Assembly (NCBI GenBank): GCA_964019335.1
Contig: OZ025667.1
Coordinates: 1-64,000, forward strand
Reading direction: 5' to 3'
Origin: Diplonema japonicum
Taxonomy: Eukaryota > Euglenozoa > Diplonemea > Diplonemida > Diplonemidae
DNA length: 64,000 bases
Numbering within the stretch: position 1 is the stretch's first letter; each line of letters opens with the position of its first letter. Positions 43,807 through 55,000 of the stretch are shown here, in pieces. Made by a program: the position numbers and the translations under genes. The notes under the pieces were generated by a model. It made no database searches. It saw nothing but the letters and a program-made list of their open reading frames with translations, and was not told where the DNA came from.

Positions 43807-46800
43807 ATGGCAACCCTACTGTTGTGTGCTACGTGTGTAGGATTGCTGCAATGGTCCCGGCTGCCCACTGAAATGGGTACACCCCCCCGTCCGCGGGTTG
43901 AAATGGCAGTTGCAGGGTTTGGCGACGGTATCGTGGTTCACGGTGGGAGGCTGCTCGGCAGCCAAACTGCTCTACTAGACGACCTCTTCTTATACAATGT
44001 AACGACCAGCACATGGAGACACCTCCCGCAGCCCGCCGTGCGCCCCCTTGCACGAGCCCGTCATACAATTGTAGTCTCGTTCAACCAGGTCTATCAAGGA
44101 CCTGTGGTCTACCTTTTCGGTGGTGATACCCTCACAGGGTTCAGCGATGAACTGTGGGTGCTCGAGGTGTCGCATGGTATATGGAGGAGCCTTGAAGCTC
44201 CTTTGCATCCTTACCCACGTGTGGGGCACAGCATGACGATGATCGGCAGCACTTTGTACGTGATGTCGGGTGCGGGGCTTACCGGTATCCTTAGTGATGT
44301 GTGGTCGTTGGACACGAACGATCCGGTTGTGAGGTGGAAGCGGCAAGCTGACCTCCCTGCGCCACGTGTGGACGCTGCCGCGTGTGCGTCGACGGTGAAT
44401 GGGACTGCAATGGTTGTTTTTTACGGTGGTCGGTCGGACAGTCAGTCTGCTCCAGGCAACAACTTGTGGATGTTGTCCCCCACCTCTCCTGCTTGGAACG
44501 ACATTAGCAGCCCGCATGGACCTTCGCGTAGCGGGCACACCACTATTTGTTACCAGCAAAGCTTGTTTGTAATCGCTGGCAGCACACCCACCGGGTTGGT
44601 CAACAGTTTCTGGTCTTTTGACTTCACGACGGGTGTGTGGGTGCAGCGGCAGTTGTTCGCAAAGGATTTAAAGGGAAACACGGTGAGCGAGCCATCTAAA
44701 CGAGAAGGCGGCAAGGCGGTCATCGTAGGCAGCAATATTATCCTCTACGGAGGGTGGTCGAACTCCGTGGCGAATGGTGCGATGAACGACTTGTGGTCGT
44801 TGGATCTGCCCGGCATCAACCATTGGGTGCTGCTGCACGACACTATGGTCGCGCCGCCGCCTTTGTCGGGACACTGCACAATATCTTTCGCAGACACGAT
44901 GATAGTAGTGGGCGGCAGGACGCACCCGTCGTCGCTGAGCTGGTACGTCCACGAGTTCAATGTGACGACAAACATATGGCGAGACATCACACCCACGAGT
45001 GGAGTGGCCTTCCCTGCCATGGAGCACCATGCCTGCACTTTGTTCGGCTCCCTTCTTGTTATTTTCGGTGGGCAACCAGAGACCGGCCCCCCTACAAACA
45101 CAATGTACGCCATGTCGTTGCTGCCGCGCTTGAAAGGTGCTCGTGAGTGGCTACGGATCAACCCTGCAGATGGGCCTGTCCCAAAAGTCCGCTCTGGGCA
45201 CTGTACCGTAGTGCACGAACATTCGTTGTATGTGTTTGGTGGGAAGGGCGACACGTCTATTATCTATCACGACATGTGGAAGTACGACTTCCTCACTGGG
45301 GAGTGGGCGGAGATCAATGTGGCAGTGACAGGTTCCGTGTACTGCGCCTCAACGCTGACCTACGGCAGGTACCACGGCGTGCAGCAGCCTGCTTGGTTCA
45401 TCGAATCCGGGCAGGACTCTTCGGAAAACCCTGTCGACGAAAACTATGTATTCCTTTTCGGCTCGGAGCGGCTTCTTCCTATCAGGCTGACCCTCCCAAC
45501 GGGCGAGGTGCTCATATCGGACTACCACGTCTCGCAGTCTGCTGCTATCGGTCTCGGCCGTATGGCCCTGCTTTTCTTCGGTCAATCGCATCACAGGATC
45601 ACGAGCAGCATCGTGTCAGTGGACACAGAGACTGGTATTTTCAAAGAGCTGCATGCAAATCTTTATGCGAATTCAGTGTGGCCTGTGCCGCACGCGTTCA
45701 CGGGTGCAGGGGTTGTCGCGGGGAAGATCCTGCTCTTTGGCGGCGTGGCGGGGATCGGGACATCGCCGCTGCCTTACCACTTCTCTAATGACATGTGGTT
45801 ACTTAAACTAAACAACGATGGACAGATCTGCCCCGGTAACTCCGCTTGTCTAGGTTGCCTCCCTGGGACGGAGGCGCGCAGTGGCGAGTGCGTGCCATGC
45901 CCACGGGGCACTTACTCCGAAGCGGGAAATATCTGCCTGCCGTGTCCCACGGGGACATATTCAGACTTCATTGCAGCTGCTGGGCGCTACGCATGCGCTA
46001 GTTGCCCCCATGGGACTTATGCCCAGGAGGTCGGTAGCTATGCGTGCACCCCTTGCCCCCCGGGCCACTACTGCACAGTCCATGCCTCGACACCACAAAA
46101 AAACCGCCTTTCCTACGAAATCATGGAGTCCTCGCAGCCAGGGCCGTACTCGATGCGGAGTTTCGAGAACGCGCCCTTGTTAGTGTTCCTTGTCCCGGGT
46201 ATTTTTGTAATCACAAGCTGCTTGATGTTGTTCTGCGGCCTACTCGCCGCACAAGCAGGGAGGGTATCTCGCAGGGAGACCGTAATGGACACAGAGAGAA
46301 TGGACGTCTTGGTGGAGATCTTCAACAGGTACAACTACGACTACGTGGGCCTCTGCGAGTCACAACTCACTTTAGCGTTGCGCGAGTATGGATTGGAACG
46401 GCCATCTGCTTCCTTTGCCAGGAACTGTCTTTTGGAGTATGATTCCAGTGGAAACTTCAGGCTGGAGAAGGACGAGTGGTTGTGGCTGTGCGTTGATCTG
46501 GAATTCGACAGGAAGGAGGCCGCCCGCTTGGGTGACAGGATGCCCAACGGAATGGAGGAGCCGCCTTCGACATTCCAGATGTCGGACGTGGATATGTTCC
46601 CGACAAGCCATAGGTCACTGGAAATGGGCGAACCGCCAATCATGAAGACGACGACAGCGGGCGGGCTGGTGTCGATCCTGTGTTTCGTGGGATTTGTAGT
46701 AGTGATCGCATGCCTCACCATTCAACACGTCTACAACAACGACGAAGAGATCCGGTCTGTGCTGCCGGAGATCATCGCCCCGGGAGCACAGAACCAGTCG

Positions 46801-48048
46801 CAGTCTGCAGAGATTCTTGTCTCACTCATGGTGAAGGGGCACATCTCGCAGTCTGTCTGCGCGTCTCCCAACCACACCTGCATAGGTGACGTGGGGTACG
46901 TCATCTCAGGCATCTCCTGCCAGATGTGGAACCTCAGCTGCGAATTCATCAAAAGCTCGTCGAATTCTGACGTCGGCGACTGCTACTTGCGTTCCGTCTG
47001 CCAGGGTGCTGTCTTCAACCAGTCGTACACAGACATGCACTCCATCCAGCTTGGGCTCAGGGGCAAGGTCGATGCAGAGGGTGTGATGCTGAGGGTCGGG
47101 ACCGACACGGGTATCCCTGCCGAATCCTCGAACACTTCCTTCACCATGGTGGCGCCGGACATGAAGCTCTTGAGAGGGACCCGTCCAAACGTACTTCTTG
47201 TGGACACGTACCCGAGCGTTTTTGTGAAGGACGGTGATGTGTCCGGCCACGGTATGTTGGTGCAGGCTGCGTCCTACGACCTCGGCAGCACCGTCACTGA
47301 CTACGACTACCACATGCATGACGGTGTACAGGGGATCGTGAAGTTCAACTTGTTGCGAGCCTCCACTATTGTAGTCGAGCGCCGCAAGATCATCCCCCTC
47401 CTGACCTTTCTTGCGTCCATGTCGGGCACCATCTCCGCATGGATGGGGCTGTGTGCTGTGTTTGTGTATGTTGGTGATTTGCTGACTGCATACCTCCTGA
47501 AGAAGAAGGCCAAGAAGCTTGAGGAATCGCTGCTGAAGAACGAGGAGAAGGACTCCGCAGTGACAACCTCTGCTGTACTGGGTGCCTTCGACGATCCTGC
47601 ACGTCCAGAGTGGAATACTTGCGTAAGGCCGCTTGTGGGAGCATCTTTCAAGCTTTGCCAAGCCCAGGCAATACTTGAGATAATGACAAGTTTCACCGGA
47701 AAGGCGGTTTGTGAAGCAAAATCCCAGCAGGACAACGAAGAGGGCGGCATGGTGCCCGCGAGCAGCGGGGGCACAACGCTAGATGTGGAGTTCGAGACTG
47801 AATTCGAAGAGGACGGCGACAACAAAAGCCATAGCCCGAAGGGCGACGCCCCGAACTACCACAATCTCGAAGATATGAGCAGCAGGGTAGCTAACACTGA
47901 GAGGTGGATGTCGTCCCAGATGGCGCAGTCCCAGCAGCTTCACGCAACACTTAGCAGCCTCATGACGCGCCTTGATGGTATCGAGCAGAACACGCGATGT
48001 ACAAACTACCCTAACCGCACCTATAACGATACTTCCCCTTTCACATAA
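43807..48048 (+). CDS. Kelch / GCC2-GCC3 / EF-hand multi-pass membrane protein
   Basis: Single-exon gene of 1413 aa. A short hydrophobic N-terminus (residues 1-15) may be a signal peptide. Residues about 25-640 hold many kelch repeats (paired Gly such as YLFGGDT, VFYGGRSD, ILYGGWSN, IFGGQ, with W six residues before the next strand), enough for one or two beta-propellers. Residues 678-755 are Cys-rich GCC2/GCC3 modules (CPRGTYS, CPTGTYS, CPHGTYA, CPPGHYC). A first membrane helix follows (789-816). Then comes a paired EF-hand region (831-895) with one well-formed loop (DSSGNFRLEKDE), a second helix (951-975), a Cys/Asn-rich loop, a third helix (about 1194-1231) and a coiled-coil tail. I infer a surface receptor or adhesion protein with Ca-sensing on the inner side. 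The ligand is unknown. Confidence 0.78.
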   Translation: MATLLLCATCVGLLQWSRLPTEMGTPPRPRVEMAVAGFGDGIVVHGGRLLGSQTALLDDLFLYNVTTSTWRHLPQPAVRPLARARHTIVVSFNQVYQGPVVYLFGGDTLTGFSDELWVLEVSHGIWRSLEAPLHPYPRVGHSMTMIGSTLYVMSGAGLTGILSDVWSLDTNDPVVRWKRQADLPAPRVDAAACASTVNGTAMVVFYGGRSDSQSAPGNNLWMLSPTSPAWNDISSPHGPSRSGHTTICYQQSLFVIAGSTPTGLVNSFWSFDFTTGVWVQRQLFAKDLKGNTVSEPSKREGGKAVIVGSNIILYGGWSNSVANGAMNDLWSLDLPGINHWVLLHDTMVAPPPLSGHCTISFADTMIVVGGRTHPSSLSWYVHEFNVTTNIWRDITPTSGVAFPAMEHHACTLFGSLLVIFGGQPETGPPTNTMYAMSLLPRLKGAREWLRINPADGPVPKVRSGHCTVVHEHSLYVFGGKGDTSIIYHDMWKYDFLTGEWAEINVAVTGSVYCASTLTYGRYHGVQQPAWFIESGQDSSENPVDENYVFLFGSERLLPIRLTLPTGEVLISDYHVSQSAAIGLGRMALLFFGQSHHRITSSIVSVDTETGIFKELHANLYANSVWPVPHAFTGAGVVAGKILLFGGVAGIGTSPLPYHFSNDMWLLKLNNDGQICPGNSACLGCLPGTEARSGECVPCPRGTYSEAGNICLPCPTGTYSDFIAAAGRYACASCPHGTYAQEVGSYACTPCPPGHYCTVHASTPQKNRLSYEIMESSQPGPYSMRSFENAPLLVFLVPGIFVITSCLMLFCGLLAAQAGRVSRRETVMDTERMDVLVEIFNRYNYDYVGLCESQLTLALREYGLERPSASFARNCLLEYDSSGNFRLEKDEWLWLCVDLEFDRKEAARLGDRMPNGMEEPPSTFQMSDVDMFPTSHRSLEMGEPPIMKTTTAGGLVSILCFVGFVVVIACLTIQHVYNNDEEIRSVLPEIIAPGAQNQSQSAEILVSLMVKGHISQSVCASPNHTCIGDVGYVISGISCQMWNLSCEFIKSSSNSDVGDCYLRSVCQGAVFNQSYTDMHSIQLGLRGKVDAEGVMLRVGTDTGIPAESSNTSFTMVAPDMKLLRGTRPNVLLVDTYPSVFVKDGDVSGHGMLVQAASYDLGSTVTDYDYHMHDGVQGIVKFNLLRASTIVVERRKIIPLLTFLASMSGTISAWMGLCAVFVYVGDLLTAYLLKKKAKKLEESLLKNEEKDSAVTTSAVLGAFDDPARPEWNTCVRPLVGASFKLCQAQAILEIMTSFTGKAVCEAKSQQDNEEGGMVPASSGGTTLDVEFETEFEEDGDNKSHSPKGDAPNYHNLEDMSSRVANTERWMSSQMAQSQQLHATLSSLMTRLDGIEQNTRCTNYPNRTYNDTSPFT

Positions 48049-48103
48049 TTCGCTTACTCTGTTCCCAGAGTTTCTCGGCTGTCTACACTTGCTTAACCTA
48101 TCT

Positions 48104-48142
48104 AGTTTATTTTTTTTATCCACCCATCCGCCTAGCTTGCAG
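48104..48142 (+). promoter_or_regulatory. Candidate trans-splice acceptor for the Cys-rich gene
   Basis: A T/C tract ends in CTAGCTTGCAG with AG at 48141-48142, followed by an A-rich leader to the ATG at 48176. Confidence 0.4.
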
Positions 48143-48175
48143 GAAGCAAAAAAAAAAAAAAAAAAGAAAGAAAGG

Positions 48176-51100
48176 ATGTCAGTGTTGGTGGCGGTGTTGG
48201 GGCTCACCGCCCTCTCCGTACCCGAGCAGGCACTGTTCAGTGTGGGGTGCAGCGGGACTGTGGATGTTTTCGGGGGTCTTCCCTACGGGGTGGTCGCCGA
48301 CCTGTCGCGTCAGAGGGAGGTGGTGACCGACATGTTTGGGAAGGTCAAGGAACGGGTAAAGTGCCACTGTGGGTCTGGCATCACCGACGAGCAGATCAAC
48401 GACAGGTTCAGCCCCGCGCGCATTGTCTTTAACCTTCTAGGTGGCGCCGTCGAGCATGAGGAGAAGATTGCGTGCCTTGACGAGAAGGAGAGTTACACAA
48501 GAGATCTGCACAAATACCTTGCTGCCATGCTTAGAGGCAGTGAAATCTCCCTCCCTGAGACGTGCACCAGGGCTGATTTCATGGGTGAGAAGGGATGCAG
48601 GTTTGAAATCGACGTGAAGAAGGACCTAAGCGCCAACTTGCGATTTGCTTTCGCTGAGTGTGCTGACAGCCCTGTTCCTTCTATGGGTGTTTGGTGCGCG
48701 GGTGAGGCATGCAGCACCTTGTTCCAGCCCTGCTCCGGGTCGTGCTCAGAGGGCCAGACCTGCGTCGAGGGCAGCGGTGTGATCGAAGGTGTCCTGGGTG
48801 AGTTCTTCGAAGTCGCTTCAAACGCTTTCACCGACTTCTTCAACATCAACGTCACTGCCACCTACGACCACCTCGTCCGCCTCGTCGACGGTGACATCGA
48901 CAGCGACCGCACGCTCGACGACTGCGAAGATGCCTTCGCTTCATTCCCGCGTGACGTGGTCGCTGCCTTCTCTAAGGCCGTTGGGGGTGCCTCGCAGACG
49001 GGTGTTTGCCTCCCCAACGACTGGATTGGCTTCACCGGTGTCTTCAGTGAATACTACGGCAGGTATGCGTTGTACCATAAACACATCTCACAGGTGGGAC
49101 AAGTTATCTGCTATGCCCCGAAAGGACGAGTGCGCGCCTCTCAAGCCCCGTACCGACTCCAAGTTCAACTGGCGCCGTGGCCAGATGACCGACAGCGGCC
49201 AGTCCGGCGGTGGTTGGTGCATTGGGTATGCTGAACACAATGGTACTGACCTCACCTCTATAGGTTCGATGACTGCAACTTCCACAAAAACGCTGGTGAT
49301 TGCGAGTCGAATGACGACTTCGAGTACTTCATGGCGAAGCTCTACTGCAAGTACAAGCAGAGGGACGCCTGCCTGGAGTACTCGCCCTACTGCTACTGGA
49401 ACCCTAGGGAAGAGGGCAAGTACAAATGCCTCTTCAACCACACCACGCAGGACGACGGTATCGAGAACCCCGATGGCTGGATGATGGGCATGGAATGCTC
49501 TAACATTGACGAACTTGCCTCGAAGTGCAATGCTGCCTCGAACCCCCTCTCGGTGTGCGAGCACGAGTACTGCGCATGCACTGGTGGTGAGTGGGACAAG
49601 GAAGAGGAGACTTGCACGCCTGGTGAGAAGAAAGGCAAGTGCAGCGACATGGTGCAGTGCTGGGGCTCCCTGCAACAGTGCTACGAGAAGTCTGGTGACA
49701 AGGGCCCCTTCATGACTACTGTCAACGAGTGCGAAAAGTTCTTCCTTTGCAGGTGCCACGAGGCTGCATCGGGCTTCGGGTGCGATGCCAAGCTCATGTG
49801 CGGCAGGCGTTGCGCGTGCATGCACAGCGAGAAGGACAGGTTCGTCGGACCGCACTGCGACCTGAGGCTGATTAGGGGCGCAGCGCCCTCGCTCCTTACC
49901 TTCGAGCAGGATGACCCCCGTGGACCCCCCATCTTGGCGTGGGATGGGAAAATCAAAGGTGGTGATGCCGCCAATGTGCTGCGCACAGCCCCTGTTCCTT
50001 CATACCTCGCGACCCCGAAGGGCACCACTGACCCGATCTTCCTGACATCGTGCGATGGTAGGATGTGGTTCCTCCCTGCTTCCAAGGGTGGGTTCGCCAT
50101 TCAGTTCCGCGGTCTGGACGCTGTTGCCGAGGCCATCTCCTCTGCTGCTCTGAGATCCTTCCGCTGTGCCATTGACAACGTGTCGGACGATGACAAGAAA
50201 GCCGTGCAGCAGATGGTGACAGCGTACTACGTGCACTCGCCGTCCTTCTGGATCGCCAGGTTCTTCGAAGGCGCAACCCCCGGATTCGGCGAGAAGGGCA
50301 CCCTTGCCGACTACCTCTTCAACATCAGCGGCGAGGCAGAACCCAGTGTCCCCAGCTTGGAAGGTCTTGCCAACATGGCGCAGAATGAGTTCAGCCATGC
50401 AACGAGGGAGGCCAACGGGCAGGGTTGGGTGCCGCAGATCACAACATGGATCGGCAACGGTATCGCAGTGAGCCGCAACCTGATCGTGTCCACGATGAGG
50501 GAGCTTGGCTGGATCGAGAGACAGCTGTGGACGTACCCTCTAGTGGAGCTGCAGCACATGGAAAACGAGCAGGAGAGGAATGAAAAGGTGAGGGAGCTGC
50601 TCGAGAGGAGGCAGGAGGAAGTTGTTGAACAACAGAAGCAGGCTACCGGGTACAAGTCAGAGATGAGGGTGAAGATGGGCAAGGTTGCTGATGACAAGTT
50701 CGGCGTGAAAATCGGATTGGACGGTGGGGACATCGAGGTGTACGCAGCGCAATGCGGGAATGGCCTCGCGGAGATCCAGGTGGGCCTTGGTGGGGAGTTG
50801 TCGGACGCAATGTTCATGAGGAAGGCGTGCAACAAGGACGAGGAATGTGGTGAGGGCATTACATGCAAGGGCCTTGACACCTTCCTCTTCGAGACACCCA
50901 TCTACAGCGTCGACTTCATGGGCGGGTTCATGTGGGGAGGAAACTTCACTAAGGTATTTTAAAAAGGATTTTTTTTCCCTCGACTAAACACTGTCACAAC
51001 AGGGCTTTGTGGGCGGGTGCCCTATCCTCTCTACTACCATCAACCAGATGGACTTCTCTACGGCTGAAGCCGAGTGCTTGGGGCAGAAGAGATGGGCCAA

Positions 51101-51381
51101 TGACATGGTATTTAAAAAAAAGAATTCTTTTTTTTTTTTTAAATTTTCAACAACAGGGCACTACATTCAAGAAGCATACTTCAAACCAGGTCCTGAAGGA
51201 CAAGAGAATCACCTGGTGCCACGCCACCAAAAACACTGTTGTCGAGAAGATTTTCGACAAGCATGCTACTGCCACCACCCTGGACCTCTCCTCTGCAACA
51301 CCTCTCAGTACACCTCCCTTCAAGATCCCTGAGGGGAACAAGAAGAAGCACAGCACCGCGTCACTCCAAGAGGAGCTTTAA
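48176..51381 (+). CDS. Large secreted cysteine-rich protein, unknown family
   Basis: Five exons, 48176-49062, 49094-49225, 49264-50953, 51003-51107 and 51157-51381; 1012 aa. Introns are 31, 38, 49 and 49 bp with donors GTATGC, GTATGC, GTATTT and GTATTT. The first two are phase 2, the others phase 0; all joins keep frame. The N-terminus MSVLVAVLGLTALSV is a plausible signal peptide. Cysteines cluster in residues 60-90, 180-220 and about 330-530, with spacings reminiscent of EGF-like or disulfide-knot modules (for example C-x-C-x4-E then F-x-GPHC). There is no membrane helix, so secretion is likely. Residues about 780-830 form a charged helix. The C-terminus is Lys-rich. It lies between two other genes for large surface proteins. 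I cannot name the family. Confidence 0.68.
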
Positions 51382-52082
51382 AAAATATTTTTTTGGGGGG
51401 GATATTCTTGAGTGTTTTTTTTTTCCTTCTTCCCTTCCGTCTTCTCCTGCTGAATCAGCTCATTGTTCTTTTGCTCACTTGTTACAATCCGGTTTTTTTT
51501 TTTTTCTAATTGTTTTTTATAAGATTTCTTTTTTATATTTCCCCCCGATTTTCTCCTCTCGCATGCGAGGGGAGCTTTTGCATTGCCCATACAAAAAAAA
51601 GGGGGGGAAAGAACCTTTTCCGTACGAGGCAAGGAAAAAAAAAAAGAGAAAAAAAAAGGCGACATAAAGAAAAGGGAAGAATTGCTGGGCTCTTACACTT
51701 AGCAAAAAAAAAAAAAGCAAAAAAAAGAGAGAAAAGAAGAAGAAAAGAAAAAGAAACTTTTTCTTTTTTGCACCCCCCCCACCTTTATTTTCTTTATTTT
51801 TGTACCCCCATCCCTCACCACCATCCCTCTCCTTTCAAACACAACAAATTATAATTGTGGTTACTTTTTTTTTTTCCTTTTTCTTTGTTTGGTGTGCCTC
51901 GCCCTTCCCGGACAAACCCCCCCCTCCCCCCTCTTTTTTTTGAGTAAAAAAACAACGCTTTTCCTTTTTTATTTTTTTTAAAACCCTCTTTTTTTTTCTC
52001 GCAAAAACTTTACTCCAAGGAGGGGGGGGGGGGGAGAGAGAGGAGGGGGTAAAAAAAAAAGAAAAAAGAAAAAAAAAAGAAA
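51382..52082 (+). other. Intergenic, homopolymer-rich
   Basis: No gene seen. T, A, C and G runs throughout, with an A/G-rich leader from 52049 to the next start. Confidence 0.5.
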
Positions 52083-55000
52083 ATGTTACTGACAACCTTT
52101 GTAACAACAGCAATATGCGTTCTACCGAATGTACCACCGTTTTTTATAGGACCGATTCCCTCTGTGATTGATGTTGATGAGGACAGTGGCGCGTACACAG
52201 GGCTGGGGTTCCTGACAGGGATGCACACCGGGGAAATAACGGGCTACACACTCGCACTCTACCCTCAAAAAAGACAAGACTGGTGGTTAGATATCGTGAT
52301 TGTAGAACAGCACCCTCCTTTACCCACCGAGCTGTTCACAGACCCGCCAAAACTAACCGCAACGACGGGATTTTGCAAAACGGATTGCCCTATGGGCGTG
52401 TGCGTTCCCCCAATATGCACTCCTTTAGTATCAAACCTCCAGTTCACACCAAAACCTGAGGTGTCGGGATACGTAATTGTAGAGGTGATCATGAAGGACT
52501 CAGGTGGGATGTTCCCCGGGACGAACGAAAAGCGAGAACGGTTTAGAATTAATATCAACGACATTAATGATGGCGTCCCAACATTTCAACTATCGCCTTC
52601 CGGAACCAGGAAGATCGAGGTCTACGAGGATACATGCAATGTGATCACGGGTTGGGTGCATAAGTTCGACATTGGTACGGACTATGAAGAGTTTGCTGGC
52701 GACACACTTGACTATCAACTGTTCCCCTCCCTCGGGTACAATTTCCAGCGTGACATCTTCGTCAACACTTCGTACCCTTACCAGTGCGGGAATGCTACTA
52801 CTACATGCCCTGTCGGCCCTACTGGTGTGGGCCACGGGCATCGTGGCATTGATGTCACCTTCCCCGACGGCACCCTCGAGTTCTGCCTGGCACGCAACAT
52901 GGTCGACACCGTCAGCGTTACCATGACATGCATTGATCAATGTTTTTTTAACCAGCCGTTGAAGCCGACGTTTATGGGGAGTCGTGACTGGCCTTGCTGG
53001 GACCCTACCACGTACCAGGCATGTCCCGACAAGTATTTCGAAATATCCGTCATCCCTGTGAACGATCCACCCGGACGTTGTCCTGAGGTCACGACCATCA
53101 CCGTTTCCGAGTGTACGGGCGGCAACGCTGTCAACGGTGGGTGCCAGCACAACATCGACTTGTACCCATCCCGTCCCTCTGGAAACGGGAGGTACGGGTA
53201 CATCATGACGCATGGGGGTGGTTTCGATGAGGCCAACCAACAGGTCGACGTGCGCATTGAGTCCAAAGAGCCCGATATTTACGAACTCACTCCCGAGCTG
53301 CACCCTGATACTGGGTTGCTCTCCTTCAAGTTGAAGACCTACGCTAACACATTCGGCCGCGATGAGCTGACCGTTGTCTTCCACGACGACGGCGGCATCA
53401 CCAACCGATGGTGCACAGGCGCAGCAGGGCCAAAGGCAACCGGGTGCCCCGCTGGGAGAGACAGCACCTACTGTGAAATACACATTGTCTTCAACGCTGT
53501 GAACCAGCCCCCCTTGTGGACGCCTGGCCCCGACCAAGTGATCGACGAGGATTCTGGCCTTCTGCGTGTGCCTGGTTTTGCATCCATGATATCACCCGGT
53601 GAGGACCCATTGGAGAAGGATCAAGTGCTGAGCTTCACATGTACATCCAATCCGGCATCGATGTTCACACAACAGCCGACGATCGAGCCCATCTCTGGCG
53701 ACCTTGAGTTGCGCACGGCTCTCAACGCCAACGGCGACGCGGTGGTCACATGCCTGCTGTCCGACCAGATCGACAGCACGTCGCATTACTTCAATCTAAA
53801 GGTGAACCCTGTCAATGACTGTCCTGTGCTGAATCTCACAGTGCCCACCTCAAGGTGCACGGAAGGGAAGTCTTGCAGCCACGCCTTGGATGTGTCGCAC
53901 CAAGGAGCTCCCAATGAGCTGACCCAAGGAATGTATTACGATGTGTGGCTGCACCCTCAGCAAGGTGGGCATGAACTATTTGACGTTTTGCCGTCAGCCG
54001 ACTCAACAGGGAAGCTGACCTACAAGTGCAAGGAGGGAGGGCAGGGCGTCACCACAGTGAGGATCACCATACGCGATGATGGCGGCACTGGACCGCCGCA
54101 CTGTGATAAAGGGGAGGCAGTGGACTTGAGCATCACGTGCGTGGCGCACAACCGCCCACCTTCCTTCGAGATACCAACACCGCAGGTCGATGTTTGGGAA
54201 AACCACGGAGCAGCCGTCATCGAGCGCCATGCAACCAACATCAACAAAGGCAGCCCGCTGGAAGGGTGGCAGACATTAACCTTTGTTCTCACTGGATACG
54301 ACCAGAGCATGTTCACCACGCTGCCTGCAATCGACCCCAGGACTGGTGAGCTCACGTTTGAGGTGAAGCCTGACACAGCTGGGGAGACCATTGTGACTGC
54401 TGTGCTACAGGACGACGGCGACGGGCCTTACAATGTGTCGGTGCCTGTGGACTTTGTGATCAGATCCAGACCCGAGGCCCCCCCGAGTTACACCCCTGGA
54501 GGCACTGTCTACGCTTTTGAAGACGGAGGCCCTGTAGCGCGTCTGTGGGCCACAGACGTCGACCCCGGTGGTCTTGCGCCTTATGTGTTCGAGGTATCGC
54601 CATCATGTGGTTCCGGCCTTCTGCAGTCGGCAGTCACAGTCTCTGTTGATGCACAGACGAAGGAAGGGTTCCTGCAGGTCCATCCTGCTGCGAATGCGAA
54701 CGGTGTTATCAGGTGCCCTGTGTGCATCGTCAGCAACAACAACGCTTCGACGTGCGAGGACCTGACCATTGTGATCCATGCTGTGAACGACCCTCCCACC
54801 TTCACCCTCGCGGAGACAGAGGTCACACTGCAGGAGGACCAGGACAACGGAAACGTACTTATCCGAAACATCATCAAATCGCCATCTGTTGGGCCGCCGG
54901 ACGAGCATGCAGCAGGGCAGTTCATTAGATGGGATGTTGAAGTGCTCTCAGACGCGAACAACGTGCTGCGCCAGGTGCCTGTCGTGGTCAACGGGAGCGA

